DNA of 47,880 bases from NCBI GenBank assembly GCA_958436475.1, contig CAUBKG010000007.1:1-47880 (forward strand). Reading direction: 5' to 3'. Positions within the stretch are counted from its first letter, which is position 1. Every line of letters begins with the position of its first letter. This DNA comes from an uncultured Clostridia bacterium. Its GTDB lineage: Bacteria > Bacillota > Clostridia > Oscillospirales > Acutalibacteraceae. This document shows positions 1 through 7,642 of the stretch, piece by piece. The position numbers and the translations under genes are program-made. The notes under the pieces are model-generated. The model searched no databases. It saw nothing but the letters and a program-made list of their open reading frames with translations, and was not told the origin of the DNA.

Positions 1-228
1 CTCCACGCGGAGGGTGTGGGTTGAAATGTCTATAAATCCATTACTCGTCAAACCCACCAACGGTCACCCTCCACGCGGAGGGTGTGGGTTGAAATAGAGA
101 TACACGCTTCACCTTTTCGTATGTATCATGTCACCCTCCACGCGGAGGGTGTGGGTTGAAATGCATTAAAAACTAAGTCCTGCCAACACTCAATTGTCAC
201 CCTCCACGCGGAGGGTGTGGATTGAAAT
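1..228 (+). CRISPR. Trailing end of a type I-C-like CRISPR array
   Basis: Three complete 33-bp repeats lie at 63-95, 130-162 and 196-228. The last 27 bp of a fourth, cut by the window edge, lie at 1-27. The repeat begins GTCACCCTCC, has the palindromic core CCTCCACGCGGAGG and ends GTTGAAAT, a form typical of I-C repeats. The spacers are 35, 34 and 33 bp (28-62, 96-129, 163-195) and unrelated to each other. The last repeat differs at one base (GTGGATTGAAAT instead of GTGGGTTGAAAT), and nothing repeat-like follows, so this is the leader-distal end. Leader, older cas genes and most of the array should lie left of the window. No cas gene is seen here, so the type rests on repeat form alone. Confidence 0.96.
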
Positions 229-293
229 TGGGACAATGGCGAGGCCAACTTGCTGAAAGCGCTTCTCTTTAATGTCTGCCCCCGAATGCAAAG

Positions 294-321
294 AAAAAAG
301 CAGCCGACCGGCTGCTTTTTT
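294..321. terminator. Bidirectional intrinsic terminator
   Basis: Stem GCAGCC (300-305) pairs with GGCTGC (310-315) across a 4-nt loop. It is flanked by six A (294-299) and six T (316-321), so it can end transcription in either direction. It lies 26 nt past the stop of the minus-strand chromate transporter pair and separates it from the CRISPR array. Confidence 0.85.
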
Positions 322-346
322 CTTATATCCTGTATCCTGTGCACGA

Positions 347-925
347 TCATAGCAGCCGGAACTGTTCGCCGCAGGCTCCGGCGGCGATCCCGAGTAGGGC
401 GGAAAGTGCAATAATCGCGATGGGGTGGATTTTCCTGCGTTCCAGCAAGAGCATGAGCAGGAAAACGGCTGCGCTGAAGCAGGCAGTGAACCAGAAGGCC
501 GTGTCCATTCCGGACGTCCCAGGGGAAAACACAGCGGCTCCCACCGAAAGCGCAGCGGAAGCGATCAGCCCCACCACGGCGGGGCGAAGGCCAGTCATCA
601 TGCCCTGCACGATACGGCTCGAACGGAACGCAGCGAAGCATTTCGCCACGATCAGAATGATGCAGAAGGAAGGCAGCACCACGCCGAGGGTTGCACAGAG
701 CGCGCCCCAAAAGCCGCCCGTTTCCGCCCCGACATAGGTGGAAATGTTGATGGCAAAAGGTCCGGGAGTGCTCTCGCTTACGGCGATAAAATTCACGAAG
801 TCCTGGAGTTCCATCCAGCCGTGGGAAAGGATCTCCGATTCGATGAGGGGGATCATGGCGTAACCGCCGCCAAAGGTGAACGCTCCCACCTTCAGAAAGG
901 ATAGGAACAGGTTGAAAAAAATCAT
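347..925 (-). CDS. Chromate transporter (CHR family), short subunit 2
   Basis: This 192-residue membrane protein is one half of a short-chain CHR pair. CHR proteins export chromate or related oxyanions by proton-coupled transport. The CHR signature FGGGYAMIPL lies at about residues 18-27 and STPGP at about 52-56, followed by hydrophobic segments such as the one containing GALCATLGVVLPSF. At about 190 residues it is the size of monodomain CHR proteins, which work as heterodimers. Its ATG overlaps the stop of the upstream paralogue by 4 nt (922-925), so the two are translationally coupled. The actual substrate in an anaerobe is uncertain; the family match is clear. Confidence 0.9.
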   Translation of the reverse strand: MIFFNLFLSFLKVGAFTFGGGYAMIPLIESEILSHGWMELQDFVNFIAVSESTPGPFAINISTYVGAETGGFWGALCATLGVVLPSFCIILIVAKCFAAFRSSRIVQGMMTGLRPAVVGLIASAALSVGAAVFSPGTSGMDTAFWFTACFSAAVFLLMLLLERRKIHPIAIIALSALLGIAAGACGEQFRLL

Positions 926-1491
926 TTTTCCGCCCTCCGATTCTTAGGCAGAAGGGAAGCCGCGATGCCAAACAGAGCGCAGCAGACGATGACGAGCAGC
1001 ACATTTGCGCCGAACAGTGCCACCGCTGCGAACGCACCGGCCATCAGGCAGTAGCTGAAGGTGTTTTTCGGGCAGGCGCTTCCCATCGTGAAAAGAGCCT
1101 TTACGATGAGCGCCAGAACGCCCGCGCGGATTCCCATAAAGGCGTATGTTACCCATTTGAGCTCTTCAAACTGCCGCAGCACAAAGGAGAGGCCCAAAAT
1201 GATGAGGAAGGAGGGCAGCACCACGCCGAGCGTCGCACAGAATGCGCCGGGCACCCCGGCAATATGATAGCCGATGAAGGTGGCCGAGTTTACGGCGATG
1301 GGTCCGGGGGTGGATTCCGCAATCGCGGTGATATCCAGAATATCTTCATTTGTGATCCAGTGATGCTTTTCGATCGTTTCCCTTTGGATGAGCGGGATCA
1401 TGGCATAGCCGCCGCCGAAGGTAAACGCACCGATTTTCAGAAACGTTGCCAAAAGGGCCCCGCACAGCCGGAGCCGGTTCCGTTTTTTCAT
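922..1491 (-). CDS. Chromate transporter (CHR family), short subunit 1
   Basis: This is the 189-residue paralogue and presumed partner of the downstream CHR protein. It carries the same two landmarks: FGGGYAMIPL near residues 24-33 and STPGP near 59-63. GAFCATLGVVLPSFLIIL is a conserved membrane segment, and several more hydrophobic segments follow. The start is an ATG preceded by a GGGAGAAAG ribosome binding site. It is the first gene of a two-gene operon with a candidate promoter at 1636-1664. The short-chain family is known to need both partners; pairing here is inferred from the 4-nt overlap. Confidence 0.9.
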   Translation of the reverse strand: MKKRNRLRLCGALLATFLKIGAFTFGGGYAMIPLIQRETIEKHHWITNEDILDITAIAESTPGPIAVNSATFIGYHIAGVPGAFCATLGVVLPSFLIILGLSFVLRQFEELKWVTYAFMGIRAGVLALIVKALFTMGSACPKNTFSYCLMAGAFAAVALFGANVLLVIVCCALFGIAASLLPKNRRAEK

Positions 1492-1635
1492 TTTGCTTTC
1501 TCCCGAAATGTTTTCCCCTCAGCAGATAAAAAGCGCACCTGCCTTTTGCGTGGACCGAACAGGGATTCCGGCACCGCAGGCTTTCCTGCACCCCGGAACA
1601 TTACGCTGCCCCTTATAGGCCGAGAGCACCCTTTC

Positions 1636-1664
1636 AGTATACCCGAAAGCAGGGGGAAAGTAAA
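1636..1664 (-). promoter_or_regulatory. Candidate sigma-A promoter for the chromate transporter pair
   Basis: On the minus strand TTTACT (1659-1664) is followed by a 17-nt spacer and TATACT (1636-1641). The -35 matches the consensus at four of six positions and the -10 at five. It points at the CHR gene starting at 1491. Confidence 0.5.
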
Positions 1665-1706
1665 CGAAGAAAAGGCACCCAGGCGCTTGCGGCAGCATTG
1701 CCCTCT

Positions 1707-1736
1707 GGCATAACGCCGCCGCCCTCCACATATAAA
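1707..1736 (+). promoter_or_regulatory. Candidate sigma-E-type sporulation promoter for spoIIID
   Basis: GGCATAAC (1707-1714) and CATATAAA (1729-1736) are 14 nt apart. This spacing and the CATA-type -10 resemble the known sigma-E consensus (ATATT-type -35, 14 nt, CATACAAT-type -10). spoIIID is a known sigma-E target in Bacillus. The -35 match is partial, so the assignment is an inference supported by the identity of the gene. Confidence 0.45.
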
Positions 1737-1765
1737 TTAACGAAACGTAAAGAGGAGGCGGCGCT

Positions 1766-2020
1766 GTGAGGGGAACGGTGGAAGAGAGGGCGATCACCCT
1801 CGGAGAATATATCATCGAAAACAAGACGACGGTGCGGGCTGCCGCAAAGAAGTTCCGCATCAGCAAAAGTACCGTACATAAAGACGTTTCGGAGCGTCTC
1901 CGGAAGCTGAACCCGCAGATGTATCGTGAGGTAAAGCAGGTGCTCGACGTAAACAAGGCCGAACGGCACATCCGGGGCGGCATGGCAACAAAAATGAAGT
2001 ATATGCATCATAACGGCTGA
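1766..2020 (+). CDS. spoIIID: Sporulation transcription factor SpoIIID
   Basis: SpoIIID is a small DNA-binding regulator that tunes mother-cell gene expression between sigma-E and sigma-K during sporulation. The 84-residue product has the usual length. It carries a helix-turn-helix around residues 21-43, including TTVRAAAKKF and SKSTVHKDV, and the conserved basic tail HIRGGMATKMKY that contacts the minor groove in the Bacillus protein. The start is GTG, chosen because AGAGGAGG (1751-1758) lies 7 nt upstream. It stands alone, with its own terminator. This is the best single sign that the organism forms endospores. Confidence 0.97.
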   Translation: MRGTVEERAITLGEYIIENKTTVRAAAKKFRISKSTVHKDVSERLRKLNPQMYREVKQVLDVNKAERHIRGGMATKMKYMHHNG

Positions 2021-2061
2021 AAAAAACCCGCGGGCCTTTTCGGAACCCGCGGAGTTTTTTT
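2021..2061 (+). terminator. Intrinsic terminator of spoIIID
   Basis: CCGCGGG (about 2029-2035) pairs with CCCGCGG (2046-2052) and is followed by a run of seven T (2055-2061). It begins right after the spoIIID stop codon. The T run is shared with the start of the structured repeat that follows. Confidence 0.85.
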
Positions 2062-2240
2062 ATTGCTTCGCAATAAAAAATTGGCCATGTGGGCCGTTGC
2101 CGGCCCACGGCCTTGAAATCCGCGCGCGGCGTAAGAAACGCCGCATGCGCAAAAAAATAGCCGCTGATCCATTCTGCCGGAAAACGGCCGCCTATTCGCG
2201 GCTATTTTTTTATTGCTTCGCAATAAAAAATTGGCCGTGG
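2055..2240 (+). repeat. Dispersed four-hairpin repeat, family 1, copy A, plus a partial second copy
   Basis: No gene lies in 2021-2340. A 157-bp structured unit at 2055-2211 has four successive inverted repeats. They are: ATTGC/GCAAT inside T and A runs; GGCC-TGGGCC with GGCCCA-GGCC; GCGGCG/CGCCGC; and a 14-bp arm AAAAAAATAGCCGC pairing with GCGGCTATTTTTTT around an inner GCCG/CGGC. The opening of the unit is then repeated at 2205-2236, suggesting a tandem copy that was cut short. A second full copy lies at 43176-43329. The last hairpin would also end transcription in both directions, which suits its place between convergent spoIIID and the permease gene. Its function is unknown. Confidence 0.85.
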
Positions 2241-2340
2241 ACTTAAAAATTCAGCATGCGGCTGTGCAGTGGCTTCAGCGCCTGCAGATACAGAACCGCC
2301 GTGCCGGATTTTGGTTTGTTTTCATCGAGGCCGGGAAAAA

Positions 2341-3414
2341 TCAGTCGTTCCAAATGTGGATTTCGCCCGATTCGTGGAGCGACTTGAGGACGATGAGCGT
2401 CATGGGGAAGAGGAACAGACCGAGGAACCCGAAAGTTTTCAGCCCCACATAAATGGCGATTAGGGTGACGATCGGGTGCAGGCCGATCTGCTTGCCCACG
2501 ATTTTCGGTTCGATGATGTTTCGTACCACGGCGATGATGGCATACAGCACGGCGATGCCGACGGCAAGGTATGTGTTTCCGAGCAGAAAGGCGATCACCG
2601 CCCAGGGGATGAGCACGGTGCCGGTGCCGAGCACGGGAAGGATATCCACCACACAGATGATGGCGGCGAGGATTACGGAATAATTGACACGCAGAAGGCT
2701 CAGGCCTATTGCGAGCTCCACAAAGGTGATAAACATGATGAGCAGGTAGGCGCGGAGCATCCGGAGGGTGTTTCGAAGGAAGGTGTTTTTGATGGATACC
2801 ATCAGGTTTTTCACCTTGGGGCTGAGCTGCTTTTTAATGAAGATGACGATGTTGTCGTAATCCACGCTGATAAAGCAGCAGGAGATGATGGTGATAACAA
2901 AGGATACCATGATGCTCGGCACGTTTTTCATGACGTTTATCGCCCAGGACCCGGCCGATTGGGAGAAGGACGAGGCAATGTTCTGCACCGCCTGAAGGGC
3001 GGACTGCGTCAGCGTGTTGACCGAGAGATCGAGGTTCCCGGGCAGCGACATGATGAGATGGGAGAACCGATTGGTAATGTTATTCATGATTTCGGGCAGC
3101 TCGTTCATAACCACCGGGATGAGATCCGCAAGGCCGCTTACCTGGTTCACGAGATAAAACCCGATCTGCCAGAGGATGAGGCCTAGAAGGCCGAGACAAA
3201 TAAATACGAGTGCCGCCGCGAGAAATTTCTGCGGGATTTTTGTCTTTTTGTACAGCCAGTTGGCCGGCCGTTGCAGGCATACCGCTACCAGAAGGCCGAT
3301 GAGGAAGGGCATGAACCAAACGAGCAGGTAGCGGAAGGCGCAGTAAATGAGCAGCAGGAGCAACGCATAAAACAGGGCGCTCACGATGAAATTCCTTTTT
3401 TTATCATAGGTCAA
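2341..3414 (-). CDS. ytvI: AI-2E/PerM family permease, YtvI-like
   Basis: This protein of about 357 residues belongs to the AI-2E transporter (PerM, UPF0118) family. It has paired N-terminal membrane helices, a soluble middle region and C-terminal helices. The conserved late segment includes VVDILPVLGTGTVLIPW and IEPKIVGKQIGLHP. In Bacillus the closest named relative is YtvI, a sporulation membrane protein of unknown transport role. I place the start at TTG (3414) because AGGAGGGG sits 8 nt upstream of it. An in-frame ATG at 3444 would overlap that site and has none of its own. The family is certain; the ytvI name is less so. Confidence 0.85.
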   Translation of the reverse strand: MTYDKKRNFIVSALFYALLLLLIYCAFRYLLVWFMPFLIGLLVAVCLQRPANWLYKKTKIPQKFLAAALVFICLGLLGLILWQIGFYLVNQVSGLADLIPVVMNELPEIMNNITNRFSHLIMSLPGNLDLSVNTLTQSALQAVQNIASSFSQSAGSWAINVMKNVPSIMVSFVITIISCCFISVDYDNIVIFIKKQLSPKVKNLMVSIKNTFLRNTLRMLRAYLLIMFITFVELAIGLSLLRVNYSVILAAIICVVDILPVLGTGTVLIPWAVIAFLLGNTYLAVGIAVLYAIIAVVRNIIEPKIVGKQIGLHPIVTLIAIYVGLKTFGFLGLFLFPMTLIVLKSLHESGEIHIWND

Positions 3415-3578
3415 CCGAAAAACCCCTCCTTTCGGGAAAAGCATTCACAATAAAGTATACCGTCGGGCGCGGCTCCTTTATTCAGAAACGGGGAAGAAAA
3501 GTTCCCTTTTTCCGCGTTCCCGTCAGACTGCCCAAAGAAAGCGGGAAAGCCCGGAAAAGATTTTGCCCGGGCAGGGGG

Positions 3579-3607
3579 TTGTTTTTTTGCAGTGTGGATG
3601 TTATAGT
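3579..3607 (+). promoter_or_regulatory. Candidate sigma-A promoter for pheB-hom-lysC
   Basis: TTGTTT (3579-3584), a 17-nt spacer and TATAGT (3602-3607) lie 42 nt upstream of the ACT-domain gene. No terminator is obvious before lysC ends, so it may drive all three genes. Confidence 0.55.
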
Positions 3608-3649
3608 GTACTGGTATCGAAAACACGAGTGCACAGGCGGTGAACAATC

Positions 3650-4090
3650 ATGGCGAACGGCTCCCCGATGTTTCTGGTGGAAAGCTCGGCCCTTCCGGGC
3701 GTGTTCAGCCAGGTGATCCGGGCGAAACAGCTTCTTGCAGAGGGGCAGGCAAAATCGGTCGCCGAAGCGGCCCGCATGTGCGGGATATCCCGCGGCGCAT
3801 TTTATAAGTATAAAGACAGCGTCTTTGTTTACAACGAATCGGCCGGAGGGCGTATTCTGAACCTCCAGCTTCTGCTCGAAGACCGGCCCGGCGTGCTTTC
3901 GGCGCTTATCGCCGCGCTGTATCGCGCGGGGGCGAACATCCTCACGCTCAACCAGAGCATCCCCGCGGGAGGCTGCGCACCGGTTTCCGTGTCCGCCCGG
4001 GCAGACGGCGGCGTGAGGCTCGATGAGCTCATGAACAGCCTGCAGGCGCTCGAGGGCGTGCGGTCGATCCAGCAGGTTTCGGCAGAATAA
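3650..4090 (+). CDS. pheB: ACT domain-containing protein (PheB family)
   Basis: This 146-residue protein has a short helical N-terminal part (KSVAEAARMCGISRGAFYKY, about residues 36-55) that resembles a small helix-turn-helix. A C-terminal ACT domain from about residue 70 contains LEDRPGVLSALIAALYRAGANILTLNQ. ACT domains bind amino acids and modulate enzymes or transcription. This architecture is found just upstream of hom in many Firmicutes, as here, with homoserine dehydrogenase 111 nt downstream. It is therefore likely a sensor for the aspartate or aromatic pathways, though its ligand is not shown by the sequence. The ATG is preceded by GGCGGTG. Confidence 0.88.
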   Translation: MANGSPMFLVESSALPGVFSQVIRAKQLLAEGQAKSVAEAARMCGISRGAFYKYKDSVFVYNESAGGRILNLQLLLEDRPGVLSALIAALYRAGANILTLNQSIPAGGCAPVSVSARADGGVRLDELMNSLQALEGVRSIQQVSAE

Positions 4091-4201
4091 AACGATATAA
4101 CCCCCGCCTGCGGCGCTGCCGCGGCCGCGGGAATCGTTCCGCCCCAAATCCAGCCGCAGGGCGCGGAGAAAACAGCATTCGCAGCGGCAGCGAGGAGAAG
4201 A

Positions 4202-5446
4202 ATGAAAATGGTATCTGTTGCAGTTATGGGCTACGGTGTGGTCGGCTCCGGCACCGTGGAAGTCTTTTATAAAAATCACGAGAGTCTCGTGAAAAAATGC
4301 GGCGGCCCGGTGGAGATCACACGCATCCTCGACCTGCGCGATTTCCCCGACAGCCCCTATCAAGATCGTTTCACCAAATCGTTCGACGATATTTTGAACG
4401 ACGGGGATATCCGCGTGGTGGTGGAAGTCATGGGCGGGCTCCATCCGGCGTATGATTACGTGAAGGCCTGCCTCGAAAAAGGCAAAAGCGTGGTCACCTC
4501 CAACAAGGAGCTGGTGGCGGCCAAGGGCCAGGAGCTGCTCGCCATCGCGAGGGACAAGGGCTGCAATTTCCTCTTTGAAGCGAGCGTGGGCGGCGGCATC
4601 CCGATCATCCGCCCGCTGCACCAGTGCCTCGCGGCAAACGATATCGATGAGATCGTGGGCATTTTAAACGGCACCACCAATTTTATCCTCACCAAAATGA
4701 TCCATGAAAATATGAGCTTTGAAGACGCTCTCTCCCTCGCCCAGAAGCTGGGGTATGCGGAGCGCGACCCCTCCGCCGATGTGGACGGCCACGACGCCTG
4801 CCGCAAAATCTGCATCCTCGCGTCCTTGGCATTCGGCCGGCACGTGTATCCGGAGCAGGTGAAAACCGAAGGCATCCGCAAAATCCAGAGTGCAGACGTT
4901 GCCTATGCGGCGGCGTGGGGTGGGGCGATCAAGCTGATCGGCACGGTGAAGAAGCTCGAAAGCGGCAAGCTTTCCATTTATGTAACGCCCGCGCTGATCC
5001 CCGGCAGCAGCCAGCTTTGCACGGTGGACGATGTGTTTAACGGCATCATGGTTCGGGGCGACGCCATCGGCGACGTGGTGTTTTACGGCAAGGGCGCGGG
5101 CAAGCTCCCGACCGCAAGCGCCGTGGTGGCCGATGTGATCGACGCCGTCCGCCACCTGAACTCCAGCAAGAGTATTTACTGGGAAGACAGTGCGCCGGGC
5201 TACATCGAGGAATACGAAAATTCCATTTCCGGTATGTATGTGCGGGCGGCCGCCCTCGAAGGCAGCTATGAGCGGCAGGTGCGCGAGGCGTTCCCCTCCG
5301 CCCGGTTCATCACCCGCGAGGGAGCACCTGAAAACGAGTTCGCGTTCGTCACGGGGGAAATGCCCCTCTGGCAGTTCCGCCGCGACCTCTGCCGCCTCGG
5401 GGAAACCATCCGGGTGGAAAACGCGCTCCGCATAGCCGATTGCTGA
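4202..5446 (+). CDS. hom: Homoserine dehydrogenase
   Basis: Homoserine dehydrogenase reduces aspartate semialdehyde to homoserine with NAD(P)H, the branch step toward threonine and methionine. The 414-residue protein starts with a Rossmann fold (VMGYGVVGSGTVEVF, about 8-22). GGLHPAYDYVKACL and VVTSNKELVA follow, then the catalytic-domain signature GILNGTTNFILTKM near 154-167. A regulatory ACT-like domain occupies the C-terminal part from about residue 330 (SGMYVRAAALEGSYE). Length and domain order are normal for Gram-positive Hom. The ATG at 4202 follows GAGGAG closely, and an in-frame ATG at 4208 has better spacing. It lies between pheB and lysC in a probable operon. Confidence 0.96.
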   Translation: MKMVSVAVMGYGVVGSGTVEVFYKNHESLVKKCGGPVEITRILDLRDFPDSPYQDRFTKSFDDILNDGDIRVVVEVMGGLHPAYDYVKACLEKGKSVVTSNKELVAAKGQELLAIARDKGCNFLFEASVGGGIPIIRPLHQCLAANDIDEIVGILNGTTNFILTKMIHENMSFEDALSLAQKLGYAERDPSADVDGHDACRKICILASLAFGRHVYPEQVKTEGIRKIQSADVAYAAAWGGAIKLIGTVKKLESGKLSIYVTPALIPGSSQLCTVDDVFNGIMVRGDAIGDVVFYGKGAGKLPTASAVVADVIDAVRHLNSSKSIYWEDSAPGYIEEYENSISGMYVRAAALEGSYERQVREAFPSARFITREGAPENEFAFVTGEMPLWQFRRDLCRLGETIRVENALRIADC

Positions 5447-5515
5447 ACGTTTTGATCCCAGGCGCCCGTCCGGAAAACGCCGGGCCGGCTTTATCATATA
5501 TTTGGAGGAAACAAT

Positions 5516-6721
5516 ATGTCTCTGATCGTGCAGAAATTCGGCGGCACCTCCGTTGCCAACGCCGAACGTGTGATGAATGTGGCCGGTATCGTCAAGGATG
5601 CGTATGAAGCCGGCAACCAGGTGGTGGTGGTGGTTTCCGCCCAGGGCGACACGACCGACGACCTGATCCAGAAAGCAAAGGAAATCAACCCGAAAGCATC
5701 CAGGCGGGAAATGGATATGCTCCTTTCTTCCGGCGAGCAGATCTCCATCTCGCTCCTTGCCATGGCGCTCGAAAAGCTGGGCGTGCCGGCGGTTTCGCTT
5801 TTGGGCTGGCAGGCGGGCGTCAACACCTCTTCCGCCTATGGCAGCGCGCGCATTAAAAAGATGGATACAGACCGCCTCCAGCGCGAGCTGGATAAAAAGA
5901 ATGTGGTGGTCGTTGCCGGATTCCAGGGAATCAACAAGTTTGACGATATCACGACCCTCGGCCGCGGCGGGTCGGATACGAGCGCCGTGGCAATCGCCGC
6001 CTCCCTCGGGGCGGACTGCTGCCAGATTTACACGGATGTGGACGGCGTGTATACCGCCGATCCCCGCATCGTAAAAAACGCGAAAAAGCTCGAAGAAATT
6101 TCTTATGATGAAATGCTGGAGCTTGCCACGCTCGGCGCGCAGGTGCTGCATAACCGTTCGGTGGAAATGTCTAAAAAATACAATGTGAACCTCGAGGTGC
6201 TGTCCAGCATCCAGCGGGTACCCGGAACGAAGGTCAAGGAGGTAGTTAAGGTGGAAAAAATGCTGATTAAGGGCGTCGCAAAGGATGACGACGTTGCGCG
6301 AATCTCAATTATCGGATTAAAAGACACGCCCGGCATGGCGTTCAAGCTTTTCTCGGCGCTTGCGAACAAGAAAATCAACGTGGATATTATCCTCCAGTCG
6401 GTCGGCCGCGACGGCACGAAGGATATCAGCTTCACCGTGGCAGAGGATCATGCTGAGGATGCAGTCGCCTGCCTCAACGAGATGCTCCCCGTGGTGGGCG
6501 GGCAGAAGGTGATGTGCGATATGGGCGTTTCGAAGGTGTCTATCGTCGGCAGCGGCATGGAAACGCATCCGGGCGTTGCCGCCACCATGTTCGAGGCGCT
6601 GTTCGATGCGGATGTGAACATCCAGATGATTTCCACGAGCGAAATCAAAATTTCCGTGCTCATCAGCCGGGAAGACGGGGCGAAGGCCGTTACCGCCATC
6701 CACGATGCGTTCATCAATTGA
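5516..6721 (+). CDS. lysC: Aspartate kinase
   Basis: Aspartate kinase phosphorylates aspartate, the first step of lysine, threonine and methionine synthesis. The 401-residue product opens with the kinase motif VQKFGGTSVANAERV. It contains GRGGSDTSAVAIAASLGADC (about 154-173), and ends in two ACT domains. One includes NVDIILQSVGRDGTKDISF, the other VSIVGSGMETHPGVAATMF and ISTSEIKISVLI, which usually bind feedback inhibitors. It is a monofunctional kinase of the usual length. The start follows TTGGAGG with good spacing. It is 69 nt downstream of hom, so co-transcription is likely. No lysine riboswitch was recognised upstream. Confidence 0.96.
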   Translation: MSLIVQKFGGTSVANAERVMNVAGIVKDAYEAGNQVVVVVSAQGDTTDDLIQKAKEINPKASRREMDMLLSSGEQISISLLAMALEKLGVPAVSLLGWQAGVNTSSAYGSARIKKMDTDRLQRELDKKNVVVVAGFQGINKFDDITTLGRGGSDTSAVAIAASLGADCCQIYTDVDGVYTADPRIVKNAKKLEEISYDEMLELATLGAQVLHNRSVEMSKKYNVNLEVLSSIQRVPGTKVKEVVKVEKMLIKGVAKDDDVARISIIGLKDTPGMAFKLFSALANKKINVDIILQSVGRDGTKDISFTVAEDHAEDAVACLNEMLPVVGGQKVMCDMGVSKVSIVGSGMETHPGVAATMFEALFDADVNIQMISTSEIKISVLISREDGAKAVTAIHDAFIN

Positions 6722-6785
6722 GGCTGGTGTGTAAATCGACCAAATAACGGGCGCCGGAGCGGGATATTTGATATGTTTTTCCCCT

Positions 6786-6814
6786 TTGACAAAATACAGG
6801 CCAGCCATTATAAT
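6786..6814 (+). promoter_or_regulatory. Consensus sigma-A promoter
   Basis: TTGACA (6786-6791) and TATAAT (6809-6814) are separated by 17 nt, a perfect match to the vegetative consensus. Transcription would begin near 6821 and run into the sugar transferase gene. Confidence 0.85.
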
Positions 6815-6845
6815 GAGGTTGCTTTTTGTGTGAAGAGGAAATTTT

Positions 6846-6917
6846 ATGCCGAATTGTGATTTCCGAAGGATGTGTGTGGATTGGCATACCGGATCGTCAA
6901 ACGCGCGTTGGACGTGA
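6846..6917 (+). CDS. Possible 23-residue leader ORF overlapping the sugar transferase start
   Basis: An ATG at 6846 follows AGAGGAA (6834-6840), the best ribosome binding site in this leader. It opens a 23-codon reading frame ending at 6917. The frame begins MPNCDFRRM and overlaps the start of the sugar transferase in another frame. It may couple translation to the downstream gene, or mark a small frameshift near the true 5' end. The peptide resembles nothing I know. Confidence 0.3.
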   Translation: MPNCDFRRMCVDWHTGSSNARWT

Positions 6918-7540
6918 TTTTTTCGGCGCTGGCCATTCTGGTCTTCTGGCCGTTTCTGCTGCTTGTGGCGCTTCTCATCAAAATCGATTCCAAGGGGCCC
7001 GCGGTTTATAAGCAGGAGCGGGTGGGCCGGAATGAAAAGATTTTTTTCTGTTATAAATTCCGCACCATGCGGACGGACGCGCCGGTCTGCTCCACCAACC
7101 AGATGGACGCCGACCGCTATATCACCCGCGTGGGCCGGATCATCCGCCGCCTTTCGATCGACGAAACCATGCAGTTTTTCAACATTCTCAGAGGGGATAT
7201 GAGCTTTATCGGACCCCGCCCGGTAATCCCGGCGGAATATGAGCTCAACGACCTCCGCATGAAAAACGGCGCTTATTCCATCCGCCCCGGCATTTCGGGC
7301 TGGGCGCAGGTGAATGGGCGCGATGTGATCTCGGTGCGGAAAAAGGCTGAATTCGATGGATATTATGCATCTCATCTCAGCTTCGGGCTGGATTTTAAAA
7401 TATTCTGGCTGACCCTGCTGACCGTCTTTACCGGCAGAGGGTACCATGAAGGCGCGAAGCCGCCGAAGGAAGCGCCGGAAAAAATGCATACGCCGCCCGG
7501 CCCGGCGCGCGCAGAGCCCACCGATCAGGACGGAATATAG
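6881..7540 (+). CDS. Undecaprenyl-phosphate sugar-1-phosphate transferase (bacterial sugar transferase family)
   Basis: Members of this family move a sugar-1-phosphate from a UDP-sugar to undecaprenyl phosphate at the membrane, starting a repeat unit of a surface polysaccharide. The 219-residue protein has one N-terminal membrane segment (IFSALAILVFWPFLLLVALL). The catalytic core contains FRTMRTDAP, LSIDETMQFFNILRGDMSFI, GPRPVIPAE and RPGISGWAQVNGRD, all family hallmarks. I prefer the TTG at 6881 because GAAGGA lies 10 nt upstream and the product then begins like its relatives. A GTG at 6872 is in frame but is almost touching that site. The proline-rich tail after about residue 195 is unusual. 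The substrate sugar is unknown. Confidence 0.93.
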   Translation: MAYRIVKRALDVIFSALAILVFWPFLLLVALLIKIDSKGPAVYKQERVGRNEKIFFCYKFRTMRTDAPVCSTNQMDADRYITRVGRIIRRLSIDETMQFFNILRGDMSFIGPRPVIPAEYELNDLRMKNGAYSIRPGISGWAQVNGRDVISVRKKAEFDGYYASHLSFGLDFKIFWLTLLTVFTGRGYHEGAKPPKEAPEKMHTPPGPARAEPTDQDGI

Positions 7541-7560
7541 CAGCTGAAAGAAGAATAAGG

Positions 7561-7620
7561 GCCCGGCTCCTGCCGGGCAGGAAGGCCGCTTCCCGGCAAA
7601 ATCGGGAAGCGGCCTGCTTC
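7561..7620 (+). terminator. Double-hairpin terminator after the sugar transferase
   Basis: GCCCGGC (7561-7567) pairs with GCCGGGC (7572-7578). A stronger 13-bp stem follows: AGGCCGCTTCCCG (7583-7595) with CGGGAAGCGGCCT (7603-7615). The downstream T content is modest (GCTTCGTTTC), so termination may be partial. Confidence 0.6.
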
Positions 7621-7642
7621 GTTTCGGCGGAATATTTTTAGA

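Noticed and set aside
126..1037. 303-codon minus-strand frame across the CRISPR array and the chromate transporter
   Set aside because: It lies out of frame with a clear CHR gene, runs through CRISPR repeats, and ends in repeated peptides that come from those repeats.
4091..4201. GC-rich leader between pheB and hom as a possible riboswitch
   Set aside because: No SAM, lysine, threonine-leader or T-box features were found; the inverted repeats are short and there is no terminator.
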